NCBI GenBank assembly: GCA_903885795.1
Contig: CAISJV010000078.1
Coordinates: forward strand, 28,452-92,451
DNA from: an uncultured delta proteobacterium
GTDB lineage: Bacteria > Desulfobacterota > Syntrophia > Syntrophales > UBA8958
DNA: 64,000 nucleotides
Direction of reading: 5' to 3'
Shown here: in pieces, positions 1-9,168 of the stretch
Numbering within the stretch: position 1 is the first letter of the stretch
How the letters are laid out: each line of letters begins with the position of its first letter
Program-made: the position numbers and the translations under genes
Notes under the pieces: generated by a model
Told to the model about the DNA's origin: nothing
Database searches by the model: none
The model's input: only the letters and a program-made list of their open reading frames with translations

Positions 1-175
1 TTTGCGAGAGGAAGACCGGGAAGGGGTGGAGATATTGGCTAACGCCATCGTCAACAAGATCCTCCACGATCCCATGACCTGCCTGAAGGAGGAAAGCCAG
101 GAAGGATCGGCCCTGGCCTATGTCGCCGCTATCCGGCGCCTGTTCCGCCTCGATGGATCGAGGGACAGCGAATAA
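1..175 (+). CDS. hemA: Glutamyl-tRNA reductase, C-terminal end (partial)
   Basis: This is the last 57 codons of a gene that enters from the left edge; the frame starts at base 2 and stops with TAA TAA. The peptide ends in a helical segment containing ANAIVNKILHDP and LKEES, which matches the C-terminal dimerisation domain of glutamyl-tRNA reductase. That enzyme reduces glutamyl-tRNA to glutamate-1-semialdehyde, the first committed step of tetrapyrrole synthesis in most bacteria. The catalytic domain is outside the window, so the call rests on the C-terminal motif and on hemC following 45 bp downstream on the same strand, a common arrangement. Confidence 0.85.
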   Translation, partial: LREEDREGVEILANAIVNKILHDPMTCLKEESQEGSALAYVAAIRRLFRLDGSRDSE

Positions 176-220
176 TAAATGGAGGTTCGGGGTGGGGATG
201 GGGTTAGATAAAGGAGAGAC

Positions 221-1153
221 ATGATTAAAGGCACAATACGTATAGGAACGCGCGGTAGCGCCTTAGCCTTGGCCCAGTCCAAATGGATCAAAGAGCAGAT
301 CGAAAAAAGCCGCCCCGGCATCGGGGTCGAACTGATCATTATCAAGACGAAGGGGGACATCATGCAGGATGTGGCCCTTGTCAAGATCGGCGGGAAAGGG
401 GTCTTCGTCAAGGAAATCGAGGACGCCCTGCTGCGGGGAGATATCGATCTGGCCGTCCACAGCATGAAGGATGTTCCCTCCCTCCTTCCCGAGGGATTGG
501 AGATCGCCGTCACTCCCGAACGGGAGGATCCCCGGGATGTCCTGGTCGCGAAGAACCGGATCAAGTTCGAGGCCATGCCCCAGCGAGCCCGGATCGGCAC
601 CGGCTCCCTGCGCAGGGGCTTTCAGATCCGCAGTATTTTGCCGGATGTAGAGATTGTTCCCATCCGTGGCAACCTGGATACAAGACTGAAAAAAGTGGAG
701 ACCCAGGATCTTGACGCCGTGGTCATTGCCGCTGCCGGCATCCGGCGCCTGGGATGGATCAGCCGGGTGACCCAGTTTCTCCCCGTGGAAATGATTCTCC
801 CCGCCGTCGGTCAGGGGACCCTGGCCCTGGAGGTGCGGGGAGATGACAAATCAGTCAGGGAAACCATTGCCTTTCTCAACCACCCACCGACGTGGAGGGA
901 AACCAGGGCGGAACGGGCCTTTCTCAGCCGCCTCGGAGGAGGCTGCCAGCTTCCCTTGGCGGCCTACGCCAAAACAGAGGGTCCGGACATCAAGATCGTG
1001 GGCATGTTGGGAACCATCGACGGGCATACCCTGATCCGTGAAGAGGTCCGGGGGGCTGCCGCCTCCTGTGACGACCTGGGAACACAATTAGCGGAAATCA
1101 TCATCAGTCGCGGTGGCAAGGCCATCCTGGATCAGGTTTATCAAGGCTGCTGA
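221..1153 (+). CDS. hemC: Porphobilinogen deaminase (hydroxymethylbilane synthase)
   Basis: This cytosolic enzyme polymerises four porphobilinogen units into hydroxymethylbilane. The 310-residue length is usual for the family. The N-terminus IRIGTRGSALALAQ and the segment HSMKDVP are characteristic, with the catalytic Asp at residue 84. Cys242 in LGGGCQLPLA carries the dipyrromethane cofactor, at the same number as in E. coli. An AGGAGA ribosome binding site lies just upstream of the ATG. The gene sits between hemA and the cobA-hemD fusion and is probably cotranscribed with them. Confidence 0.97.
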   Translation: MIKGTIRIGTRGSALALAQSKWIKEQIEKSRPGIGVELIIIKTKGDIMQDVALVKIGGKGVFVKEIEDALLRGDIDLAVHSMKDVPSLLPEGLEIAVTPEREDPRDVLVAKNRIKFEAMPQRARIGTGSLRRGFQIRSILPDVEIVPIRGNLDTRLKKVETQDLDAVVIAAAGIRRLGWISRVTQFLPVEMILPAVGQGTLALEVRGDDKSVRETIAFLNHPPTWRETRAERAFLSRLGGGCQLPLAAYAKTEGPDIKIVGMLGTIDGHTLIREEVRGAAASCDDLGTQLAEIIISRGGKAILDQVYQGC

Positions 1154-1177
1154 TAAAATGAAGCGAGGAAAGAAGAA

Positions 1178-2731
1178 ATGACGGAGCGAGGGAAAGTTTA
1201 CATCATCGGCGCCGGTCCCGGCGATCCGGGACTGATCACTGTGAAGGGCGCCCAGGGCATCACCCGGGCTGATGTCATCATCTACGATCATCTCGTCAGC
1301 GAGGAGCTTCTGGGCTACGCCCGTAAAAATGCGCGCCTGATCTACGCCGGGAAAAAAGGGGGCGATCACACTCTCCCCCAGGATGAGATCAACCGTCTCC
1401 TCGTTGCGGAAGCTGAAAAAGGGTTCACCGTAGCCCGCCTCAAGGGGGGCGATCCCTTCATCTTCGGCCGGGGAGGGGAAGAGGCGGAGACCCTCGCCGC
1501 CGCCGGAATTCCCTTCGAGATCATCCCCGGGGTCACCGCTGCCGTAGCCGTCCCCGCCTACGCGGGAATTCCCCTGACCCACCGGGGCCTGACCTCGACA
1601 TTGGCCTTTGTGACGGGCCATGAAGACCCGACCAAGGAAGAAAGCGACATCGATTGGCAGGCCCTGGCCGGCATCGGGACCCTTGTCTTTTTCATGGGGG
1701 TGAAAAATCTCCCCTCCATCGCCACCCGCCTTATCGCCAATGGAAAAGATCCTCATACCCCCGCCGCTCTCATCCGCTGGGGGACAACGGCTGATCAGGA
1801 AACCCTAACCGGCGTTCTGGCGGATATTGCGGCCAAGGCAGCCGCCCATGGTTTCACACCGCCGTCGCTTCTCGTCGTCGGCCCGGTTGTGAGCCTCCGG
1901 GAGACATTGAACTGGTTCGAAAAAAGACCCCTCTTCGGGAAGGGTGTCGTCATTACCAGACCGGAACCACAGGCGGAATCCTTCGCCGCCCTCCTTCATG
2001 AGCAGGGGGCAAGGGCCATCCATTTCCCCACCATTCAAATCGTACCGCCCGAGTCATGGACCGCCCTGGATGACGCCCTGGAGCATCTCGATGATTACGC
2101 TTGGATCATCTTCACCAGCGCCAACGGCGTCCGCTTCTTCTTCCAGCGCCTTCAGGAACAGGGCCGGGACATCCGGGCGCTGAAAAATATCCGGATCTCC
2201 ACCATCGGTCCGGCAACGGCGGTCATTCTGGAAAAGATGGGTGTCAAGGTGGATCTTGTCCCTAAGGAGTATATCTCGGAAGGCGTCGTGAAGGCCTTTC
2301 AGGGCCAGGACATTAGGGGGGCGAGGATACTCCTGCCTCGGGCGGAAATGGCCCGGGACGTCATCCCGGCAGGTCTGGAAAAAATGGGGGCCCGGGTTGA
2401 CGTCGTCACCGTTTACCGAACCATCTCCTCAGGACGCCGCCCCGAAGAACTGGACAGCCTGATCAAGGAGGGAAAGGTCGATGTAATAACTTTCACCAGT
2501 CCTTCGACGGTAACTTGCTTTCAAGAGATCATGGGCCGGGATTACGTCCTGCCCCCCCGGGTTAAGATAGCGGCCATTGGTCCCGTAACCGCCGCTGCCG
2601 TGCATAAGGCCGGCCTGAAAGTGGACATTTTGCAGGAAACCTATACCATCGAAGGGCTGGTGGCCGGGATGCAGGACTTCTTCCGGGAAAACATCGGCGG
2701 TATCCTGAAAGTGAGACAGGATAAGCCTTAA
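1178..2731 (+). CDS. cobA-hemD: Uroporphyrinogen-III C-methyltransferase / uroporphyrinogen-III synthase fusion
   Basis: Two enzymes are joined in 517 residues. Residues about 5-245 are a SAM-dependent uroporphyrinogen-III methyltransferase (IIGAGPGDPGLIT near 9-21, LKGGDPFIFGRGGEE at 88-102, PGVTAAVAVPAYAGIPLTHRG). Residues about 253-505 are uroporphyrinogen-III synthase (VVITRPEPQAE, TSANGV, TFTSPSTV). Together they close hydroxymethylbilane to uroporphyrinogen III and methylate it to precorrin-2, the branch point to siroheme. The fusion is common in anaerobic bacteria. In this genome siroheme is probably also the precursor of heme b, because ahbC, ahbD and an ahbA-type gene lie a few kb downstream. 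The last step to siroheme (oxidation and iron insertion, SirC/CysG-like) is not encoded in the window. Confidence 0.95.
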   Translation: MTERGKVYIIGAGPGDPGLITVKGAQGITRADVIIYDHLVSEELLGYARKNARLIYAGKKGGDHTLPQDEINRLLVAEAEKGFTVARLKGGDPFIFGRGGEEAETLAAAGIPFEIIPGVTAAVAVPAYAGIPLTHRGLTSTLAFVTGHEDPTKEESDIDWQALAGIGTLVFFMGVKNLPSIATRLIANGKDPHTPAALIRWGTTADQETLTGVLADIAAKAAAHGFTPPSLLVVGPVVSLRETLNWFEKRPLFGKGVVITRPEPQAESFAALLHEQGARAIHFPTIQIVPPESWTALDDALEHLDDYAWIIFTSANGVRFFFQRLQEQGRDIRALKNIRISTIGPATAVILEKMGVKVDLVPKEYISEGVVKAFQGQDIRGARILLPRAEMARDVIPAGLEKMGARVDVVTVYRTISSGRRPEELDSLIKEGKVDVITFTSPSTVTCFQEIMGRDYVLPPRVKIAAIGPVTAAAVHKAGLKVDILQETYTIEGLVAGMQDFFRENIGGILKVRQDKP

Positions 2732-2799
2732 AGCTTTCTTAAGACAGGAAGGTAACAGAATTTGCCTGACAAACGATGATTATTTATTTATTTTTTCGT

Positions 2800-2828
2800 T
2801 TGCGTTTTCCCTGGGATGGTTGTATAAA
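2800..2828 (+). promoter_or_regulatory. Putative sigma-70 promoter for the pilT-like/pilZ pair
   Basis: TTGCGT (2800-2805) is separated by 17 bp from TATAAA (2823-2828), in the 255-bp gap after cobA-hemD. A start near 2835 would give a leader of about 150 nt. The motif match is by eye only. Confidence 0.45.
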
Positions 2829-2939
2829 TAGCAGGTTTTTCGCCTATGCTGCTTTAGTGGCGGATCGTGTTCTGTGTGCACGGATACGAAATCGGCCGAG
2901 CGGACTTTGGCTCCCGTCCAAGCGATCGCTTCTTTCCGA

Positions 2940-2967
2940 AAATGACCCCTATCAATGAGGGTCATTT
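2940..2967 (+). promoter_or_regulatory. Perfect 9-bp hairpin immediately upstream of the pilT-like ribosome binding site
   Basis: AAATGACCC (2940-2948) and GGGTCATTT (2959-2967) form a perfect inverted repeat with a 10-nt loop. It ends seven bases before the CAGGAGG ribosome binding site. It has no long T tract. It could be a weak terminator, a protein operator or an RNA hairpin that affects initiation; the sequence does not decide between these. Confidence 0.5.
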
Positions 2968-2986
2968 AACTTTCAGGAGGCTTTTT

Positions 2987-4246
2987 ATGGTACGATTTCA
3001 GCAGATCATCGACAATGCCATCAAGGATGTCGTGTCGGATGTCTATCTCACCGGTGGACATCCGATGGTATCTCGGAAGAACGGCACCATTCAGTTTCAC
3101 ACCACCGTGCGCTGGTCGCACAGGGAAATCGATGCCCTCGTCAGAAAGCTGCTGACCCCCAAACAGCTCAGTATGTTGCGGGAAAGAAAATCCCTGGATT
3201 ACGCCATCTCCGTGAGCAGCGCCCGCCTTCGCATCAACTTCTTTACCACGGCGCGGGGAATCAGTCTGGCCATTCGAATCCTTCCGGGTCATATCCCGAC
3301 AATCGACGAGCTCAACCTCCATCCCTCTTTGCATGAAATCGCCAAGCTTAAGTCCGGCCTGATTCTGACCTGCGGCGCTACCGGGGTCGGCAAAACAACA
3401 ACCATCGCTTCAATAATCAACGACATCAACAAAACCCGCCAGGCGCATATCGTCACTCTTGAAAACCCCATCGAGTACCGATTCCCATCGGGAAAGTCCT
3501 TCATCCAGCAGCGAGAGCTCGGACCTCACATGCCCTCATTTGCCCAGGGTCTCATTGACGTGCTGAGGGAAAATCCGGACGTCATTGTCGTGGGCGAGCT
3601 CCGGGAAGCGGAGACGATCAGGCTCACCCTCAATGCGGCAGAGTCAGGACACCTGGTTATCGCAACACTGCACGCCTCCAATCCGGAAGAGGCCATTTAC
3701 CGTATGTGCAATGCCGTTCCCATCGAGGCCCAGAATGAAATCCGTTATCAGATGGCCTTAACGCTGAGCTGGCTCATCACACAACAGCTGGTTTACATGG
3801 AGAACGTCAAATTACGCGTGCCCCTTCTGAGCATCGTCCGCGGAACCCAGGCCATCAGGAACATCATTCGTGAAAACAAACTGCCCCAACTCAGCAGCGC
3901 GATACAGATGGGTAAAAATGAAGGAATGTATACAACGGAGCGGTATTTAAGTGAATTTCTGGAAACCCACCAATCTCTCACGCCCTATGAAAAGGCCTTT
4001 CGCCCTTCCAAGGAAACCACTCAGGATGCCATTTACCAGTCGCCACTGACGGAAGACGAACCGGAGCCCGCAGCACGGAAACTGCAGGCAACCATAACCG
4101 GGGACGAACCCATCATTGTAAGGACCCTTTACAGTAATAGTGAAATGGAAAACATGCTGACGATTGACGAAGAATCATCGCTACAGGAACTTATTAGCAA
4201 GATGGAACAAACTAAGGGGCTGGAACATGGCAACAAACAACCATAG
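2987..4246 (+). CDS. PilT/PilU-like type IV pilus retraction ATPase
   Basis: This is a secretion-type hexameric ATPase of the PilT family, expected on the cytoplasmic face of a type IV pilus motor. The 419-residue protein has Walker A GATGVGKTT at 130-138, the Asp-box region ENPIEY at 159-164, a Walker B region DVIVVGE at 198-204 and the His box GHLVIATLHA at 221-230. A C-terminal tail of roughly 60 residues after the usual PilT end is rich in charged residues and not recognised. The ATG at 2987 was chosen because CAGGAGG precedes it by 6 nt; an upstream in-frame start lacks one. The next gene, a PilZ protein, overlaps its end by 20 bp, so the two are probably translated together. Pilus genes are otherwise absent here, and the pair interrupts a heme cluster. 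Confidence 0.88.
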   Translation: MVRFQQIIDNAIKDVVSDVYLTGGHPMVSRKNGTIQFHTTVRWSHREIDALVRKLLTPKQLSMLRERKSLDYAISVSSARLRINFFTTARGISLAIRILPGHIPTIDELNLHPSLHEIAKLKSGLILTCGATGVGKTTTIASIINDINKTRQAHIVTLENPIEYRFPSGKSFIQQRELGPHMPSFAQGLIDVLRENPDVIVVGELREAETIRLTLNAAESGHLVIATLHASNPEEAIYRMCNAVPIEAQNEIRYQMALTLSWLITQQLVYMENVKLRVPLLSIVRGTQAIRNIIRENKLPQLSSAIQMGKNEGMYTTERYLSEFLETHQSLTPYEKAFRPSKETTQDAIYQSPLTEDEPEPAARKLQATITGDEPIIVRTLYSNSEMENMLTIDEESSLQELISKMEQTKGLEHGNKQP

Positions 4247-4760
4247 GACCTATCCACGCGTAAACACATTGCTGCCCGTTACGGTGCGTCGCTTGCTACC
4301 TGCTGAATCCGGGGAGCTAAATTGTCGGGTAACAACGGACATCATCGTTATTGACGACTTCCTTCCACCTCAAGTGCAAGATGAGCTGCTGAATATGTGG
4401 CTGAATATGCTCAATGCCAAGCTGGACTATCTGATCCGCCAGGCATCACCCAAGCGTGAGGACATCGTGTTCATGAACTGCGAGCCCCTGAACATCAGCG
4501 GCAGCGGCATGAGCCTGGTGGTCCAGGAGTCGTTCAAGATCGGGGATATCCTGGAAATCCGGATGGTCCTTCAGACCTACCCGTCAAAAATTCTCTATCT
4601 TTACGGGGAGACTGTACGCATCGAAGGCACACCCCAAAAAGCCGAAAGTCATATCGTAAGCGTAAAGTTCCGGGGGATGAACGATGAAGTTCGGAACGAA
4701 ATCCTGAAATTTGACTACAAAAAACACCGGCAAAAACTCAGCACCGGCAAAAAAACCTGA
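4227..4760 (+). CDS. PilZ-domain c-di-GMP-binding protein with helical insertion
   Basis: The 177-residue protein carries both halves of the c-di-GMP-binding PilZ signature: RTYPR (R7-R11, the RxxxR motif) and NISGSG (N89, S91, G94, the D/NxSxxG motif). The two are separated by about 77 residues, more than in a classical PilZ domain. The extra segment looks helical (DELLNMWLNMLNAKLDYLI), recalling tetrameric PilZ proteins with long inserted helices. The start ATG follows AAGGGG and overlaps the pilT-like gene by 20 bp. A c-di-GMP sensor coupled to a retraction ATPase suggests second-messenger control of pilus dynamics; that functional link is inference. Confidence 0.8.
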   Translation: MATNNHRTYPRVNTLLPVTVRRLLPAESGELNCRVTTDIIVIDDFLPPQVQDELLNMWLNMLNAKLDYLIRQASPKREDIVFMNCEPLNISGSGMSLVVQESFKIGDILEIRMVLQTYPSKILYLYGETVRIEGTPQKAESHIVSVKFRGMNDEVRNEILKFDYKKHRQKLSTGKKT

Positions 4761-4793
4761 TCTTCATCGACTGTTTACCGGCATCGTCATTCT

Positions 4794-5201
4794 TTATTCT
4801 TCTTTTTTCTTGAGATCCTCCAAGACATCGGTTAGTTTCTCGTCTTTTTCGATCCGGTAATCTTCCGGGTTGGAGGAACCAGTGGTGGCGGCGGCGGTGG
4901 GGCGCGAACCGCGCTTCAATACGGCGAACCATCCCCCGTCGCTGTTGGTAATTGCCCAGTTTTCCAGATCGGCAATGATAGCCCGGACCCTGGGTATCCG
5001 TTCGATTTCCCTGAAAAGGACGTCGACGTCGACCGGCTTCAGATCTTGCCCCGTCGCCTTCTTAAGCAGGCCATTCAGATAAACGAGACTTGCAGAACTC
5101 GATATGGACAGCGCCTCGAGGTCGACGCCATGACTGGTGAGAACGCCGCGGACAGCCCTGTTGATTTCGTAACGGGAAGGAACATCGGCATTATCGCTCA
5201 T
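4794..5201 (-). CDS. Conserved hypothetical protein, BON-like domain
   Basis: This 135-residue protein has no signal peptide. Residues about 10-85 have a BON-like pattern: a helix, a strand containing SASLVYLNGLL, a second helix, and a strand containing VRAIIADLENWAI. The C-terminal 45 residues are charged and low in complexity. A GGAGGG ribosome binding site precedes the ATG. The gene faces away from ahbC, so the 200-bp gap between them should hold two divergent promoters. I do not recognise a specific function. The BON assignment is a fold-level impression. Confidence 0.6.
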   Translation of the reverse strand: MSDNADVPSRYEINRAVRGVLTSHGVDLEALSISSSASLVYLNGLLKKATGQDLKPVDVDVLFREIERIPRVRAIIADLENWAITNSDGGWFAVLKRGSRPTAAATTGSSNPEDYRIEKDEKLTDVLEDLKKKEE

Positions 5202-5409
5202 GATCGACCCTCCTGCAAATTCACCCTCCCGTCCGGAACCAACCAGAGGTAGGGCAGGGAGGCTGCCAGTCTTTCGTACGCTTCATTGCCCAAGCATTTC
5301 ATCATAGCTCCATTCTACCAAAAAGACTGTTGATGTCAATAAAATAGATAAATTTGGAAAAATAAGGGAGGATTTGACAGAAGTCACTGGCGGTGTTAAG
5401 GGTTGCGTC

Positions 5410-6597
5410 ATGATTGGTATTTCGAAACTATACTGCGGGGCTGTGGAACCGGGAGATGTCCTGCGCTACCACCGGGAATCACAAAAGCTCCCCTCCCATC
5501 TCCTTCAGTTCTCGGCCGACAAGCGCCCTGTCATCGTCTGGAACATGACCCGCCGATGCAATCTCCGGTGCATCCACTGTTATTCGAGTTCTCAGAATAT
5601 CGAATATCCTGACGAACTGACGACGGAGGAAGCGAAGACCATGATCCGGGACCTCGCCACCTTTGGCGCGCCGGTGCTCCTTTTTTCCGGCGGTGAGCCC
5701 CTGATGAGGAAAGACCTGCCTGATTTGGCCCAATATGCTGTGGATCAGGGGATGCGGGCTGTCATCTCCACGAACGGGACCCTGATAACGAAGGAAAAGG
5801 CAGCCCTGTTCCGGAAGATCGGCCTGTCCTACGTGGGGATCAGCCTTGACGGGACCAGGGCGACCCATGACTTTTTCCGCGGCGTTTCAGGCGCCTTCGA
5901 CCAGACCCTGAAGGGCCTGCGAAACTGTCAGGAGGCGGGAATAAAGGTCGGCGTCCGCTTTACCGTCAATCGCCACAACATCGCGGACGTACCCGCCATC
6001 TTCGACCTCCTGGAGAAGGAAAACATCCCCCGCTGCTGTTTCTACCACCTTGTCTATGCGGGGCGGGGCTCGAAACTTGTCGAAGAAGATCTTGATCATG
6101 AAGAAACCCGTCGACTTTTGGATCTCATTATGGACCGGACCCGGGGGCTCTTTGATCGAGGCATGGAGAAGGAGATTCTCACCGTGGATAACCACGCCGA
6201 CGGCCCTTATATCTATCTGCGCCTCCTCCGGGAAGACCCAAAGCGGGCAGCAGAGGTCATGGAACTCCTGGAAATGAACGAAGGCAACAGCTCCGGTAAC
6301 GGCATCGGGTGCATCAGTTGGGACGGAGAGGTACACGCCGATCAGTTCTGGAGGAATATCTCCTTCGGCAACATCAGGCAGCGGCCGTTCAGTGAAATAT
6401 GGACGGACACGTCCAACGGGCTGATGGCAAAATTGAAGAACAAGCAGCCCCACGTCCATGGTCGTTGCGCCGCCTGCCGCTGGCTGGGAGTCTGCGGAGG
6501 AAATTTCCGGGCCCGGTCAGAGTCCGTCACCGGGAATATCTGGGCCCCCGACCCCGCCTGTTATCTGGCGGATGAGGAAATCAAGCCCAAAACATAA
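5410..6597 (+). CDS. ahbC: 12,18-didecarboxysiroheme deacetylase (radical SAM, AhbC)
   Basis: AhbC removes the two acetate side chains of didecarboxysiroheme to give iron-coproporphyrin III in the siroheme-dependent heme pathway. The N-terminus [10 protein letters not shown] and the segment [13 protein letters not shown] are hallmarks of the family. The radical SAM cluster motif is CNLRCIHC (Cys50, 54, 57). A C-terminal Cys-rich SPASM-type region includes [13 protein letters not shown] chose the ATG at 5410, preceded by AAGGG at 7-nt spacing and matching the family start. A TTG at 5374 lies only 2 nt after a GGGAGG and is less likely. hemB and ahbD follow closely. Confidence 0.9.
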   Translation: MIGISKLYCGAVEPGDVLRYHRESQKLPSHLLQFSADKRPVIVWNMTRRCNLRCIHCYSSSQNIEYPDELTTEEAKTMIRDLATFGAPVLLFSGGEPLMRKDLPDLAQYAVDQGMRAVISTNGTLITKEKAALFRKIGLSYVGISLDGTRATHDFFRGVSGAFDQTLKGLRNCQEAGIKVGVRFTVNRHNIADVPAIFDLLEKENIPRCCFYHLVYAGRGSKLVEEDLDHEETRRLLDLIMDRTRGLFDRGMEKEILTVDNHADGPYIYLRLLREDPKRAAEVMELLEMNEGNSSGNGIGCISWDGEVHADQFWRNISFGNIRQRPFSEIWTDTSNGLMAKLKNKQPHVHGRCAACRWLGVCGGNFRARSESVTGNIWAPDPACYLADEEIKPKT

Positions 6598-6611
6598 AGG
6601 AGGAATGGAGT

Positions 6612-7589
6612 ATGTACTTTCCTGAATACCGGCCCAGGAGGATGAGAAAAAACGAGAACTTCCGACGCATGATCAGAGAGACAAAGCTGTCCGTAGATGA
6701 CTTCATGTATCCATTGTTCGCCGTTCCCGGCAAAGGGGTTAAAAAGCCTATCCCTTCCATGCCGGGATGCTTTCAGATGTCCATTGACCAGCTGGTAAAG
6801 GAAGCGAAGACAGTCAGGGAAGCAGGCATCCCCGCCCTCCTCCTCTTCGGCATTCCCGCCCGTAAGGACGAAGTCGCCTCCGGGGCCTTTGCACGGGACG
6901 GGATCATGCAGCAGGCCGTCCGGGAAATCAAGAGCAAGGTTCCCGATATCCTTGTCGTCACCGATGTCTGCCTCTGCGAATACACCAGTCACGGCCACTG
7001 CGGGATGATCGAAAAAGGGGAAGTGGACAACGATTCCACCCTCGATGTCCTGGCCGAAACGGCGGTTTCCCATGCCCGGTCCGGGGCGGACATGGTCGCC
7101 CCTTCGGCGATGATGGACGGTCAGATCGGCGCGATCCGGGAAGGTCTGGACGAAGCGGGTTTTGAAAACATCCCGATTATGGCCTACTCGGCGAAGTATG
7201 CCTCCTGTTTCTATGGACCCTTCCGGGACGCCGCGGAAAGCGCCCCCCAGTTCGGGGACCGGAAGTCCTACCAGATGGATTCGGCCAACAGCGACGAAGC
7301 CATCCGGGAGATCACCCTCGACGTCGAGGAAGGGGCGGATATCATCATGGTCAAACCGGCTCTGGCCTATCTCGATATCATTAGGCGGGCCCGGGAAGAG
7401 TTCGACCTCCCCATTGCCGCCTATAACGTCAGCGGCGAATTTGCCATGATCAAGGCGGCGGCCCAGCTTGGCTGGCTCGACGGCCAGCGGGCCATGATGG
7501 AGGTCCTCACATCCATCAAGCGGGCGGGAACAGACATCATCATTACCTATTTCGCCCTGGAAGCGGCCAAGGTATTAGCGGAAAAATGA
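6612..7589 (+). CDS. hemB: Delta-aminolevulinic acid dehydratase (porphobilinogen synthase)
   Basis: HemB condenses two aminolevulinates into porphobilinogen, the substrate of HemC. The 325-residue protein has the two Schiff-base lysines at 195 (MAYSAKYAS) and 248 ([11 protein letters not shown]). A zinc-type triple cysteine site lies in [13 protein letters not shown] (Cys120, 122, 130), so it belongs to the zinc-dependent class. AGGAGG lies 6 nt before the ATG. It sits between two Ahb radical SAM genes, so early and late heme steps are encoded together. Confidence 0.97.
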   Translation: MYFPEYRPRRMRKNENFRRMIRETKLSVDDFMYPLFAVPGKGVKKPIPSMPGCFQMSIDQLVKEAKTVREAGIPALLLFGIPARKDEVASGAFARDGIMQQAVREIKSKVPDILVVTDVCLCEYTSHGHCGMIEKGEVDNDSTLDVLAETAVSHARSGADMVAPSAMMDGQIGAIREGLDEAGFENIPIMAYSAKYASCFYGPFRDAAESAPQFGDRKSYQMDSANSDEAIREITLDVEEGADIIMVKPALAYLDIIRRAREEFDLPIAAYNVSGEFAMIKAAAQLGWLDGQRAMMEVLTSIKRAGTDIIITYFALEAAKVLAEK

Positions 7590-7602
7590 CGGCATCGCAA
7601 AA

Positions 7603-8697
7603 TTGGAAACACTGAATTCAAAAAAAGAGCGTATCCTACCCTCGACGCTGAGGATGGTGGCCTGGGAGGTCACCCGGAGCTGTAACCTGGCCTGCGCCCA
7701 CTGTCGGGCTTCGTCAGTTTCCGGCCCTTATGCGGGAGAGTTGGATACCGCCGCCTGCCGCCGCCTCCTCGACGAGATCGCCGCCTTCAGTCAGCCGGTG
7801 ATCATCCTGACGGGAGGGGAACCACTGCTCCGGCCGGATATCTGGGAAATCGCCGCCTACGGCGACCGGAAAGGCCTGCGGATGGTCATGGCGACCAACG
7901 GCACCCTGGTAACGGAGGAGGTAGCCAAAAAAATGCTGGCGGCGGGCATCCGCCGGGTCAGCGTCAGTCTTGACGGCCCCGACGCGGAGAGCCACGATCG
8001 GTTTCGCCGGGTGACCGGGGCCTTTGTCGGAGCCTTGGCGGGCATCGAAGCCATGCGGCGGGTGGGGATGGAGTTTCAGATCAATACCACTATTACGAGG
8101 GATAACCTTAATCATATTAAAGAAATTCATGATTTAGCCCTGAAGATCGGGGCCGCCGCGCATCATATCTTTCTCCTCGTTCCCACGGGGAGAGCAAAGG
8201 AACTGGCGGAGCAGGAGATTTCGGCGGAGCAATACGAGCAAACTCTGGAATGGTTTTACGAGCAAAGCCTCGCCTGCCCCATTCAGCTCAAGGCCACCTG
8301 CGCCCCCCATTACTACCGTATCTTTCACCAGCGCGGTGGCGGATTAAACAGAGAGGCGACGGGGCATCCCCTTAATGCCATGACACGCGGCTGCCTGGGA
8401 GGGGTATCTTTCTGTTTCATCTCCCATACCGGCCAGGTCCAGCCCTGCGGCTATCTCGAGTTGGACTGCGGGCAGATCAAGAAAACGGGATTTCACGATA
8501 TCTGGAATCAGGCGCCCATCTTTCAGGACTTGAGGAATCTGGGCCTCTACAAGGGGAAATGCGGGGGATGCGAGTTCATTCGCGTCTGCGGCGGATGCCG
8601 GGCCCGGGCTTACGAAAAGACGGGGGATTATCTGGCCGAGGAACCATATTGTCTCTATCAGCCGCAACGGAAGCCAAAAGTTGGTCAACATGGTTAA
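7603..8697 (+). CDS. ahbD: Heme b synthase (radical SAM, AhbD)
   Basis: AhbD oxidatively decarboxylates two propionates of iron-coproporphyrin III to vinyl groups, making heme b without oxygen. Diagnostic features are MVAWEVTRSCNLACAHC, with the cluster cysteines at 27, 31 and 34, and a C-terminal second-cluster region with CGGCEFIRVCGGCRARAYEKTG. Length (364) fits the family. The start used is a TTG 13 bp after hemB with a poor ribosome binding site; the next in-frame ATG (7653) lies too close to the catalytic motif, so the exact start is uncertain. Confidence 0.9.
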   Translation: METLNSKKERILPSTLRMVAWEVTRSCNLACAHCRASSVSGPYAGELDTAACRRLLDEIAAFSQPVIILTGGEPLLRPDIWEIAAYGDRKGLRMVMATNGTLVTEEVAKKMLAAGIRRVSVSLDGPDAESHDRFRRVTGAFVGALAGIEAMRRVGMEFQINTTITRDNLNHIKEIHDLALKIGAAAHHIFLLVPTGRAKELAEQEISAEQYEQTLEWFYEQSLACPIQLKATCAPHYYRIFHQRGGGLNREATGHPLNAMTRGCLGGVSFCFISHTGQVQPCGYLELDCGQIKKTGFHDIWNQAPIFQDLRNLGLYKGKCGGCEFIRVCGGCRARAYEKTGDYLAEEPYCLYQPQRKPKVGQHG

Positions 8698-8706
8698 AAG
8701 CAAATA

Positions 8707-9153
8707 ATGGATGAAATCGACAAGAAAATCCTTAATATGCTCCAGAATGAATTTCCTCTCGTCCCCTGTCCTTTCCAGGTTGTCGCGGACAGGCTCGGCA
8801 TCGCTGAAGAAGATGTCCTGGACAGGGTGAAAAAAATGAAGGGCGACGGGGTGATTCGCCGGATCGGGGCTGTTTTTGATCCCCGCAAGCTCGGCTTCGT
8901 CAGCACCCTCTGCGCCGCCAGGGTCCCGGCGGACAAAATGGCGTTATTCACCGCGACCGTCAACGCCTCCCCCTATGTAACCCACAACTACCGGAGGAAT
9001 CACGATTACAATGTCTGGTTCACTATTATCGCCCCCTCCGAAAGGGCAATGGAGGAACTTATCGCCCAGGTAAAAACCCGGACGGGCATCGAAGATGTCC
9101 TGAACATGCGGGCGGTACAGACCTTCAAGATCGACGCCCGCTTTGATGTTTAG
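8707..9153 (+). CDS. ahbA: Siroheme decarboxylase subunit, Lrp/AsnC-related (AhbA-like)
   Basis: This 148-residue protein has an N-terminal winged-helix-like region (MDEIDKKILNMLQNEFPLV) and GDGVIRRIGAVFDPRKLGF, followed by a ferredoxin-like half with PYVTHNYRRNHDYNVWFT. This is the layout of siroheme decarboxylase subunits (AhbA/AhbB; NirD, L, G, H in denitrifiers), which are enzymes and not Lrp regulators. STLCAARVP and THNY fit AhbA better than AhbB, but the choice is from memory. The active enzyme is known as an AhbA-AhbB pair; only one subunit is in this window. It lies 10 bp after ahbD and 16 bp before polA. Confidence 0.8.
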   Translation: MDEIDKKILNMLQNEFPLVPCPFQVVADRLGIAEEDVLDRVKKMKGDGVIRRIGAVFDPRKLGFVSTLCAARVPADKMALFTATVNASPYVTHNYRRNHDYNVWFTIIAPSERAMEELIAQVKTRTGIEDVLNMRAVQTFKIDARFDV

Positions 9154-9168
9154 ACAAGGAAAACCCAA

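Noticed and set aside
2770..2986. Possible c-di-GMP riboswitch upstream of the pilT-like/PilZ pair
   Set aside because: The leader does not show the conserved GEMM core or its receptor pairing; only a simple hairpin is supported.
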